Assembly: GCA_946497265.1 (NCBI GenBank)
Contig: CAMMKL010000113.1
Location: 1-7,008 of the forward strand
Direction of reading: 5' to 3'
DNA length: 7,008 nt
DNA from: an uncultured Clostridia bacterium
Lineage (GTDB): Bacteria; Bacillota; Clostridia; Oscillospirales; Acutalibacteraceae
Shown: in pieces, positions 1 to 5,600 of the stretch
Position numbering within the stretch: the first letter of the stretch is position 1
How the letters are laid out: each line of letters starts with the position of its first letter
Program-made: the position numbers and the translations under genes
Notes under the pieces: generated by a model
Told to the model about the DNA's origin: nothing
The model's database searches: none
Seen by the model: only the letters and a program-made list of their open reading frames with translations

Positions 1-189
1 GGCTGAAAACCCATCCAATTCCGGCATCATCACGTCCATAATGATGATATCGAAGGACTGTTGACGGCAAAGAAGGACAGCCTCCATGCCGTTAGAGGCT
101 TCTGTGATTTGATGCCCTTCAAATACGGCATATTTTTTAATTAATTCCCGGATTTTCTGCTCATCGTCCACCACTAAAATATGATACAT
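1..189 (-). CDS. Response regulator, N-terminal receiver domain (partial, runs off the window)
   Basis: The minus strand from the ATG at 189-187 stays open to base 1, giving 63 codons of a CheY-like receiver domain. It starts MYHILVVDDEQKIRELI. Visible family features are the acidic pocket D8-D9, the phosphoacceptor D52 in the segment IIIMDVMMPELDG, and the conserved P56 and G60 that follow it. The purine-rich AAAGAGGA (201-208 on the minus strand) lies about 11 bases before the ATG and is the likely ribosome binding site. The protein would be a cytoplasmic two-component regulator phosphorylated by a sensor kinase. The style resembles OmpR/PhoB regulators, but the DNA-binding output domain lies outside the window, so the subfamily and target genes cannot be named. 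It is transcribed away from everything else here. Receiver domain: very sure. OmpR/PhoB membership: inference. Confidence 0.93.
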   Translation of the reverse strand, partial: MYHILVVDDEQKIRELIKKYAVFEGHQITEASNGMEAVLLCRQQSFDIIIMDVMMPELDGFSA

Positions 190-296
190 TTGAACCACCA
201 TCCTCTTTATGCATATAAGTATCTATTATGATAATCAAAAATTGTGATGATTTTTTGAACAAAAAGTGTTTCTGAATTTTTTAAACACAACGTTTC

Positions 297-319
297 TTTT
301 GGCTATAACGGAGCCAAAA
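297..319. repeat. Perfect 8-bp inverted repeat TTTTGGCT / AGCCAAAA
   Basis: The arms are 297-304 and 312-319, with a 7-base loop (ataacgg). Neither strand has a T-run after the hairpin, so it does not look like an intrinsic terminator. It lies between the response-regulator gene (minus strand) and the decayed gene starting at 363 (plus strand). That position fits an operator or a 5'-leader hairpin. No regulator can be named from the sequence. Confidence 0.5.
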
Positions 320-334
320 ACCTAAACTGTAAAC

Positions 335-368
335 AAAACATAGGCTTTATATAGGTAAAACTATGTTT
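335..368. repeat. Perfect 8-bp inverted repeat AAACATAG / CTATGTTT spanning the dead gene's start codon
   Basis: The arms are 336-343 and 361-368, separated by 17 bases. The right arm covers the ATG at 363-365 that opens the DivPAP2-like pseudogene, and the loop holds its weak AGGT ribosome-binding candidate (353-356). In RNA it could have hidden the start. As DNA it could be an operator. In sequence this AT-rich, chance cannot be excluded. Confidence 0.4.
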
Positions 369-790
369 CCCCACAATTGTAGTATTTTAATATATAACCT
401 TCAATTCATGGCTCAGACATTTAAGGTTATAGTAACGCTGTGTGTTAATAGATTATTCCGGTTGGAATGGATTGTACGCTAAGGAAGAATATCTAGTTCC
501 CATACTGCTTTGGTATATGGGCTGGCAACAGCGGTATATACGTTTTGGATTTGCCTCCTATGAATTTGCAATTGCGGTAACTTTAGCGCTGATTGTAATG
601 TATGATGCGAATAGTGGTACGGGGGACAGGCAAAACCATTAATAAGAGAATTGGTATGCCTTTAATCAGCGTAATGAGATAGCCCTCCGGAATTTGATGG
701 AAGGATATAAAAAGTACTTTTGGGGCAAAAATCGGTTGAAAAATTGGAAGGAGCCTGGGCATTGCAGTGGCATCGCTCCTTCTAAAATAA
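363..790 (+). pseudogene. Decayed divergent-PAP2 family membrane protein (DUF212 / YuiD-like)
   Basis: No single frame is open, but the family can be followed across frames in the right order. From ATG 363 one frame reads MFPHNCSILIYNLQFMAQTF, then KVIVTL, and continues past a TAA stop at 480-482. It then gives GRISSSHTALVYGLATAV (483-536), a worn form of the family motif GGMPSSHTA...LATAV. A shift near 537 leads to FASYEFAIAVTLALIVMYDA (553-609). A shift near 616 gives VRGTGKTINKRI (617-652), matching GVRRAAGKQ...LNK. KVLLGQKSVEKLEGA (711-755) matches the ELLGHTP-VEVLAGA region. After a last shift at about 755, LGIAVASLLLK ends at TAA 788-790. The total is about 143 codons; the intact family is about 150. 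One stop, at least four shifts and a lost GGMPSSH motif mark a dead gene. The flanking long ORFs are intact, so sequencing error is unlikely. A GTG-started 66-codon ORF at 442-642 is only a partial fragment of this relic. Family assignment is from memory of motifs, not a search. Confidence 0.85.
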
Positions 791-794
791 AATG

Positions 795-824
795 GATACT
801 ATGTTGTTAAAGGGTATCGTTTTT
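795..824 (+). terminator. Weak possible terminator after the pseudogene
   Basis: GATAC (795-799) can pair with GTATC (814-818) across a 14-base loop, followed by GTTTTT (819-824). A five-pair AT-rich stem is weak. Its position just after the relic's stop codon is the main support. Confidence 0.22.
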
Positions 825-887
825 GGCTTTCTCCAAGAAAATAGAAAAACAAAATAGCGATTTTATTCGGAAATCCTCCCATTCTGC

Positions 888-916
888 TTGATTCAAACGA
901 CGCTATCTTTTATAAT
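888..916 (+). promoter_or_regulatory. Sigma-A type promoter for the SH3b/lysozyme gene
   Basis: The -35 TTGATT (888-893) is separated by exactly 17 bases from a perfect -10 TATAAT (911-916). Transcription would begin near 922-924, leaving a leader of about 50 bases before the ATG at 974. Confidence 0.75.
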
Positions 917-961
917 AGACATAGTTAAGACACATTTACAGGAAGATGAGTTCATTTAGAC

Positions 962-966
962 GGAGG
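962..966 (+). promoter_or_regulatory. Ribosome binding site of the SH3b/lysozyme gene
   Basis: GGAGG lies 7 bases before ATG 974. This near-ideal spacing fixes the start, and the signal peptide begins directly at that Met. Confidence 0.85.
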
Positions 967-973
967 ATTTTCC

Positions 974-3097
974 ATGAGAAACCGGTCAAAAAAAAGATGG
1001 CTGCAGGGTATCGCCCTGCTTTGTATGTTGGCCCTGTGTATTCCTTTGTTCCCTTCCACAAATGTGGCGGCTGCCACTTCTGCTTTGGTAACAACGGCGA
1101 GTGATTTGTATACACAAGCCAGCGATGAAAGCGACATAATCGCCACACTTTCCCGGGGTACGGTCGTAACTGTACTGGACAAGCAGAACGATTTTACTAA
1201 AATAAAGCTTGCAAATGACAAAACCGGATATTGTTGCACGGACAATCTGGATTTTGAGGGGATCATGGAAAGCGGCGACCTCTACACCGGTACCGCCACG
1301 ACAACGTTGAACGTTCGTTCCGGCCCGGGCACCGCATACAAGGTGTTAACAACGCTTTCTTCCGGCGCAACAGTGGAAATAACTGACCTGAGCCGGCCGG
1401 ACTGGGCAAGGGTTCGCCTGCAAAACGGAGCGGTCGGTTACTGCAGCAAAGAATATATGGAGATCAAAAAAGCATCCCCCAGCGGGGAAGAACCGGTTAC
1501 ATACAATGGCACGGCAAAATATCCGGCGGCAGTCCGCAGCGGCCCGGGAGCGGCTTTTCGGGCAATCGCCCATCTGCAAGTAGGCGATACCTTCACCGTT
1601 ACCAACAACCAAAATCCACAGTGGTCCGAAGTAAAGCTTAGCGACGGCACAATAGGGTATTGCAGCAAAGCTTTTATTTTGGAATCTATCCCGGAAGTTC
1701 CGGAGGATCCGGATGATACCGAAGGGGCTGATGTCATCCTCCCCTTGGGGCAAACTCTCTATTATTCCGATGAAATCAACTGTAAAACATCCGATCCGCA
1801 AATTGCCATTGTATATGACGAATTGCCCAATTCAAATGGCAGTGGTTCGTATCAAGCGCCGGGATTCTTTATAGAAGGAAAGACCCGCGGCAAAGTGACC
1901 ATCACCTCTACCGGAAACAGCAGCGGCAGAACCTATACGCGGGTGATTGCCGTGGTAAAGCCCGATCCTGTCAAAGTGGCATATACGTCGCCAAATTCGG
2001 CTGCCAAGGGGAGCGAGGTCAACTTGATTGCCGTTACCGACCAATTGCGCACGGCAGTAAAATTTGAAGTAAATATCAATGGTTCGGTTCGTACTGTGGA
2101 AGCCGGAAATCCTGTTGCAGAGGGAAGTACCTATGTTTGGACCGGTACCATCCAAGTAGATTCAGAAGGAACCTTTGACGTAACCGCCTATTCCAAAACA
2201 AACGGTGGCTGGGAAACCTGTGAAAATGCGGAAACCGATCTATACGTGACCGCTTCCACCGATTTGGTTACTACTACGCTGGAGGAACGCCGCGTCAGTG
2301 AAACAGGCATTGAATTTATCGGTACATGTGAAGGCTGTATCCCGTTTGTTTACGCCGACACGCTAGCCGGCAACATCCCAACCGTTGGCTATGGTAAGGT
2401 TATCACCAATGGGGGCAAGTTTTACAATAACCTAACGAGCCGGGAATGCAAAGCCGAATTGATCCAATCCGTTAATCAGGATAATTACGCTACCCAGGTA
2501 AATAAATTCCTACTAGATAACAATATAAAATTTAATCAACAGCAGTTTGACGCACTGGTCAGCTGTGCCTATAATCTGGGGGCGTATTGGCTTACCAAAT
2601 ATGATATCGGCGATGTACTGAAAAGCGCGTATGTTCCCGGCAGCAGTGGGGAAGAAACCTTGATTGGCACGGTCAAAGGGATTGACAGTGGAAGTTCTCT
2701 GAACATCCGTTCCGGCCCGGGTACCAGTTATAGCATAATCGGTAAACTTTATAACGGAAACCGGGTAACCATCCTCAGCAATTCCGGGAACGGCCTTTGG
2801 TTTAAGATCCGTACCGCCGAAGGGTTGGAAGGGTATTGCAGTTCTACCTATTTAAATGTTTCCACGGAATCTTCCTCCGGGGGAAGCCGAGATTTAAACT
2901 ATGTAAGCTACAATGGCGTAGTGCGCGAAATTTCCGCCCTGCACCATGCAGGCGGCGTATGCGTGACCGGCCTGTATACCCGCCGCCTAGACGAGCTTGA
3001 AATCTTTTTTAACGGTGAATATAACCGCGAATACAACTACAGCTCACATAACCATCCCAAATTTGAATTACCTTCCTGCCTAGTAGGTAAGGTATAA
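974..3097 (+). CDS. Secreted SH3b-repeat protein with a GH24 lysozyme domain interrupted by an SH3b domain
   Basis: This 707-residue exported cell-wall hydrolase should cleave the MurNAc-GlcNAc bonds of peptidoglycan. Residues 1-34 are a signal peptide: basic RNRSKKR, a hydrophobic core, and likely cleavage after VAAA. Bacterial SH3 domains lie at about 36-95 (degenerate), 102-164 (NVRSGPGT) and 176-238 (AVRSGPG), each ending in a GYC motif (GYCC in the first, GYCS in the others). An acidic linker and Ig-like beta-rich stretches follow (about 253-330 and 331-428). The GH24 lysozyme begins near 432. Its catalytic triad appears intact as E453 (CEG), D462 (YAD) and T470 (PTVGYG), with the T4-lysozyme spacing of nine between E and D. 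After NLGAYW (534-539) the domain is broken by a fourth SH3b (about 563-629, NIRSGPGT). It resumes with HHAGG...GLYTRRLDELEIFF (657-679), the usual GH24 ending. No holin or phage genes adjoin it, so a housekeeping or defence hydrolase is likelier than a prophage endolysin. It is a single-gene unit with its own promoter and terminator. Confidence 0.88.
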   Translation: MRNRSKKRWLQGIALLCMLALCIPLFPSTNVAAATSALVTTASDLYTQASDESDIIATLSRGTVVTVLDKQNDFTKIKLANDKTGYCCTDNLDFEGIMESGDLYTGTATTTLNVRSGPGTAYKVLTTLSSGATVEITDLSRPDWARVRLQNGAVGYCSKEYMEIKKASPSGEEPVTYNGTAKYPAAVRSGPGAAFRAIAHLQVGDTFTVTNNQNPQWSEVKLSDGTIGYCSKAFILESIPEVPEDPDDTEGADVILPLGQTLYYSDEINCKTSDPQIAIVYDELPNSNGSGSYQAPGFFIEGKTRGKVTITSTGNSSGRTYTRVIAVVKPDPVKVAYTSPNSAAKGSEVNLIAVTDQLRTAVKFEVNINGSVRTVEAGNPVAEGSTYVWTGTIQVDSEGTFDVTAYSKTNGGWETCENAETDLYVTASTDLVTTTLEERRVSETGIEFIGTCEGCIPFVYADTLAGNIPTVGYGKVITNGGKFYNNLTSRECKAELIQSVNQDNYATQVNKFLLDNNIKFNQQQFDALVSCAYNLGAYWLTKYDIGDVLKSAYVPGSSGEETLIGTVKGIDSGSSLNIRSGPGTSYSIIGKLYNGNRVTILSNSGNGLWFKIRTAEGLEGYCSSTYLNVSTESSSGGSRDLNYVSYNGVVREISALHHAGGVCVTGLYTRRLDELEIFFNGEYNREYNYSSHNHPKFELPSCLVGKV
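1316..1333 (+). repeat. Direct repeat copy 1 encoding the SH3b VRSGPGT signature
   Basis: This 18-base stretch matches 2708-2725 at 17 of 18 positions. It encodes the RSGPGT signature of the second SH3b domain. The near-identical DNA, despite codon freedom, suggests a fairly recent duplication or gene conversion between SH3b modules 2 and 4. Confidence 0.7.
2708..2725 (+). repeat. Direct repeat copy 2 encoding the SH3b IRSGPGT signature
   Basis: This copy lies in the SH3b domain that interrupts the lysozyme fold. It differs from the copy at 1316-1333 by a single C/T change at a synonymous third codon position. Confidence 0.7.
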
Positions 3098-3117
3098 ACA
3101 TGGTATCCTTTAAGAAA

Positions 3118-3150
3118 GGGCTCGGATCTTGATTCCGGGCCCCTATTTTA
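3118..3150 (+). terminator. Intrinsic terminator of the SH3b/lysozyme gene
   Basis: GGGCTCGGA (3118-3126) pairs with TCCGGGCCC (3134-3142) over nine pairs, one of them G-U, with a 7-base loop. The T-rich tract CTATTTTA follows. It begins 20 bases after the stop codon and separates this unit from the purine operon. Confidence 0.85.
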
Positions 3151-3261
3151 TCCCCAACTAAAACTTCTTGAGTGCTTTGGCAAGGTAGCTAAAAAGCAAA
3201 CGTTGGGAACCCGCGGTTTTTATCGCTACATACGGAAATTGTCGAACTAAGGTTGCGCATA

Positions 3262-3290
3262 TTGCCATTGCAAAGGGATAGGGGTATAAT
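3262..3290 (+). promoter_or_regulatory. Sigma-A type promoter of the purC-purB-guaA operon
   Basis: The -35 TTGCCA (3262-3267, one mismatch to TTGACA) is followed by a 17-base spacer and a perfect TATAAT (3285-3290). Transcription should start near 3297, leaving a leader of about 47 bases. That is too short for a purine riboswitch, and no aptamer-like fold was seen. Nothing else was recognised in 3151-3261. Confidence 0.82.
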
Positions 3291-3325
3291 ATTTTTATCA
3301 AGAACGGCAAAGGTCCAAATTTGAA

Positions 3326-3332
3326 AGGGAGG
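3326..3332 (+). promoter_or_regulatory. Ribosome binding site of purC
   Basis: AGGGAGG lies 11 bases before ATG 3344. An in-frame ATG at 3362 would give a shorter protein starting MYEGKAKK. It has no better ribosome binding site, and family members usually carry a few residues before YEGKAKK, so 3344 is preferred. Confidence 0.75.
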
Positions 3333-3343
3333 CATCTATCAAC

Positions 3344-4048
3344 ATGCAAAAAGGACAGCAGATGTACGAAGGAAAAGCCAAAAAGGTTTTCGCGACGGAT
3401 AACCAGGATTACTGCATTGTTTCTTACAAAGATGACGCCACTGCATTCAACGGGCAGAAAAAAGGGACAATTGTGGGGAAGGGCGTGGTAAATAACAGAA
3501 TGTCCAACTACCTTTTCAAAATGCTGGAAGAAAAGGGAATAAAGACCCATTTTGTAGAAGAACTCAATGATCGTGAGACTGTGGTGAAAAAGGTTGACAT
3601 TATCCCGTTGGAGGTTATTATCCGCAATAAGGCGGCCGGCAGTTTCTCGAAACGCTTGGGAATACCGGAGGGCACGGAGCTTAAGTGCCCTGTTTTGGAA
3701 TTCAGCTATAAAGATGATGCTTTGGGTGATCCTATGGTGAACGAATACCATATTCTCGCGGCTGGATTTGCTACCAGAGAAGAAATAGATACCATATCGA
3801 AAATGGCATTTCAGGTAAACAATGCTTTGTGTGAATTCTTTAAAAGTGTTAATATTGAGCTGATTGATTTCAAATTGGAGTTTGGTAAATTCCATGATGA
3901 AATTCTGCTGGCCGATGAGATTTCTCCCGATACTTGCCGTTTTTGGGATATCAATACGCATGAAAAGCTGGATAAAGACCGCTTCCGCAGGAATTTGGGC
4001 GGAGTGGAAGAGGCTTACGCTGAAGTGATGAAGCGCATAGGCCTGTAA
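3344..4048 (+). CDS. purC: Phosphoribosylaminoimidazole-succinocarboxamide synthase (SAICAR synthetase)
   Basis: This cytoplasmic enzyme joins CAIR and aspartate, using ATP, to form SAICAR, a late step of de novo IMP synthesis. At 234 residues it has the normal length for the bacterial single-domain enzyme. Visible motifs are the nucleotide-binding YEGKAKKVF (8-16), the first family signature PLEVIIRNKAAGSF (88-101), the second signature IELIDFKLEFG (171-181) and ADEISPDTCRFWD (190-202). All look undamaged. It is the first gene of the operon, directly behind the 3262-3290 promoter. An 82-base gap with a hairpin separates it from purB, whose enzyme acts on its product. A long antisense ORF (3158-3961) overlaps it but is only the shadow of this conserved sequence. 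Confidence 0.97.
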   Translation: MQKGQQMYEGKAKKVFATDNQDYCIVSYKDDATAFNGQKKGTIVGKGVVNNRMSNYLFKMLEEKGIKTHFVEELNDRETVVKKVDIIPLEVIIRNKAAGSFSKRLGIPEGTELKCPVLEFSYKDDALGDPMVNEYHILAAGFATREEIDTISKMAFQVNNALCEFFKSVNIELIDFKLEFGKFHDEILLADEISPDTCRFWDINTHEKLDKDRFRRNLGGVEEAYAEVMKRIGL

Positions 4049-4063
4049 AAATGATAGAAGAAT

Positions 4064-4098
4064 ATAGGCGGCCTATGAGCAATCGTATGGCCGCTTAT
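4064..4098 (+). terminator. Hairpin between purC and purB (partial terminator or processing element)
   Basis: ATAGGCGGCC (4064-4073) pairs with GGCCGCTTAT (4089-4098) over ten pairs with one G-U, around a 15-base loop. The T-tract after it is poor (TTCGGATTTA). It therefore looks less like a full stop than a stabilising, processing or partly attenuating element inside the operon. No separate purB promoter was convincing. Confidence 0.45.
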
Positions 4099-4120
4099 TT
4101 CGGATTTATCTTGATTCAAA

Positions 4121-4126
4121 AGGAGG
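4121..4126 (+). promoter_or_regulatory. Strong ribosome binding site of purB with two non-ATG start candidates
   Basis: A perfect AGGAGG precedes adjacent in-frame GTG (4131) and TTG (4134) codons, at 4 and 7 bases respectively. No in-frame ATG lies nearby. By spacing alone TTG 4134 would be the better start; by codon preference GTG 4131 would be. Confidence 0.8.
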
Positions 4127-4130
4127 AACC

Positions 4131-5564
4131 GTGTTGAAGGATACGTATGAATCCCCTTTGTCTTCACGTTATGCAGATCATGAAATGAAGTACCTTTTTT
4201 CGCCTGATATGAAGTTCTGTACCTGGAGACGGTTGTGGATCGCCTTGGCGGAAGCAGAAAAAGAACTGGGTCTACCGATAACCCAAGAACAGATTGATGA
4301 AATGAAAGCACACCAGTCCGATGTTAATTACGACGTGGCAGCACAGCGGGAGAAAGAAGTACGGCATGATGTGATGGCTCATGTGTATGCTTTCGGCGTT
4401 CAATGCCCTAAGGCTAGGCCGATTATCCATTTGGGGGCTACCTCGTGCTATGTAGGGGATAACACCGACATTATCATCATGACGGAAGCCTTAAAAATAG
4501 TGCGGAATAAGCTTGTAGGAGTAATTCGCGTACTGTCTGATTTCGCGGCGAAGTACAAGGCTCTGCCTACGTTGGCCTTTACACATTTTCAGCCGGCTCA
4601 GCCTACTACCGTGGGAAAACGGGCTACCCTGTGGATTCAGGAATTGCTGATGGATCTGGAGGACGTGGAATATCAACTGTCCAAAGCGAAGCTTTTGGGT
4701 TCGAAAGGAACAACGGGTACCCAGGCGAGTTTTCTGGAACTTTTTGAAGGAGATCATGAAAAGGTAAAAAAACTGGATCAAAAAATCGCTGAAAAGATGG
4801 GATACCGCCAGTGCTTTGCCGTTTCTGGCCAGACTTATTCCCGTAAACTCGACAGCCAAGTGCTTTCGGTTTTAAGTGGAATCGCACAAAGTGCGACGAA
4901 GTTTTCCAATGACATACGCCTGCTTCAACACTTAAAAGAAATCGAAGAGCCTTTTGAGAAAAATCAGATTGGTTCTTCTGCAATGGCCTATAAACGTAAC
5001 CCCATGAGAAGCGAACGAATCGCCTCCTTAGCGCGCTATGTAATCGTAGATACCTTAAATCCGGCCATCACGTCGGCGACGCAGTGGTTTGAACGTACAT
5101 TGGATGATTCCGCCAACAAACGCTTGAGCGTACCGGAGGCTTTCCTCGCGGTTGACGCCATTTTGAACCTATACCTTAATGTTGCCGATGGATTGGTGGT
5201 GTATCCCAAAGTAATCCATCAGCGGCTGATGAAAGAATTACCCTTTATGGCAACCGAAAACATTATGATGGATGCGGTAAAACGGGGCGCGGACCGCCAA
5301 GAACTGCATGAACGGATCCGGGTACATTCTATGAACGCCTCTAAGGTGATCAAAGAAGAAGGGGGAGAAAACGATCTGTTGGAACGTATTGCCTCTGATC
5401 CCATCTTTGGTGTTACCATTGAGGAACTGCATACGATTGTCCGTCCGGAAAAATATACCGGCCGGGCAGAACAACAGACGGAAGAATTCTTAAATGGGCC
5501 GGTCGCAGAAATGTTGAAAAAGTACGAAAACATGGCGGTCAACGCAGTAGAGATTAACGTGTAA
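4131..5564 (+). CDS. purB: Adenylosuccinate lyase
   Basis: This cytoplasmic lyase acts twice in purine synthesis: it splits SAICAR to AICAR plus fumarate, and adenylosuccinate to AMP plus fumarate. Counted from GTG 4131 it has 477 residues, or 476 if TTG 4134 is used. This is the longer family form, closer in layout to the eukaryotic-like enzyme than to the roughly 430-residue Bacillus form. Visible fumarase/aspartase-superfamily motifs are SPLSSRYA near the N-terminus, RHDVMAHVYAFG (78-89), GATSCYVGDNTD (102-113), THFQPAQPTTVGKR (151-164, with a catalytic-type His) and the flexible signature loop GSSAMAYKRNPMRSERI (281-297) with its catalytic serine. It would act as a homotetramer, each active site built from several chains (family knowledge). 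guaA follows after 36 bases with no terminator between, so the two are very likely co-transcribed. Confidence 0.97.
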   Translation: MLKDTYESPLSSRYADHEMKYLFSPDMKFCTWRRLWIALAEAEKELGLPITQEQIDEMKAHQSDVNYDVAAQREKEVRHDVMAHVYAFGVQCPKARPIIHLGATSCYVGDNTDIIIMTEALKIVRNKLVGVIRVLSDFAAKYKALPTLAFTHFQPAQPTTVGKRATLWIQELLMDLEDVEYQLSKAKLLGSKGTTGTQASFLELFEGDHEKVKKLDQKIAEKMGYRQCFAVSGQTYSRKLDSQVLSVLSGIAQSATKFSNDIRLLQHLKEIEEPFEKNQIGSSAMAYKRNPMRSERIASLARYVIVDTLNPAITSATQWFERTLDDSANKRLSVPEAFLAVDAILNLYLNVADGLVVYPKVIHQRLMKELPFMATENIMMDAVKRGADRQELHERIRVHSMNASKVIKEEGGENDLLERIASDPIFGVTIEELHTIVRPEKYTGRAEQQTEEFLNGPVAEMLKKYENMAVNAVEINV

Positions 5565-5584
5565 AAAATCAGATTATTATATAA

Positions 5585-5596
5585 AGGGAGTGCCCT
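5585..5596 (+). promoter_or_regulatory. Ribosome binding site of guaA inside a small hairpin
   Basis: AGGGAG lies about 10 bases before ATG 5601. AGGG (5585-5588) can pair with CCCT (5593-5596) around AGTG, so part of the site could be masked. The stem is only four pairs and its effect is probably minor. Confidence 0.5.
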
Positions 5597-5600
5597 ATTA

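Noticed and set aside
224..242. Fur-box-like sequence upstream of the response regulator (ATTATGATAAT palindrome)
   Set aside because: Only about 13 of 19 positions fit the consensus, in a very AT-rich stretch, and no iron-related gene is in view.
442..642. A 66-codon GTG-started ORF ending in FAIAVTLALIVMYDA...
   Set aside because: It is only part of the DivPAP2 relic. It carries the family's sequence from about 553 onward, while the upstream family motifs lie in another frame and the downstream GVRR-like part in a third.
952..2155. Several minus-strand ORFs of about 70-150 codons across the SH3b/lysozyme gene
   Set aside because: They are opposite-strand shadows of a domain-rich coding region, with no ribosome binding sites or recognisable domains.
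974..3097. Prophage endolysin, implying a prophage in the window
   Set aside because: The protein has a classical signal peptide, its own promoter and terminator, and no holin, structural or integrase genes beside it.
3234..3247. Possible PurR box half-site (AATTGTCGAACTAA) upstream of the purC promoter
   Set aside because: It has the CGAAC core but mismatches elsewhere, and I find no inverted partner (GTTCGG type) at the expected spacing. One partial half-site is not enough.
3297..3343. Purine or other riboswitch in the purC leader
   Set aside because: The leader is about 47 bases, too short for a known purine aptamer plus expression platform, and no matching core was seen.
3158..3961. A 267-codon minus-strand ORF antisense to purC
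   Set aside because: It runs opposite to a highly conserved gene, has no recognisable domain or ribosome binding site, and overlaps the purC promoter. It is a shadow ORF.
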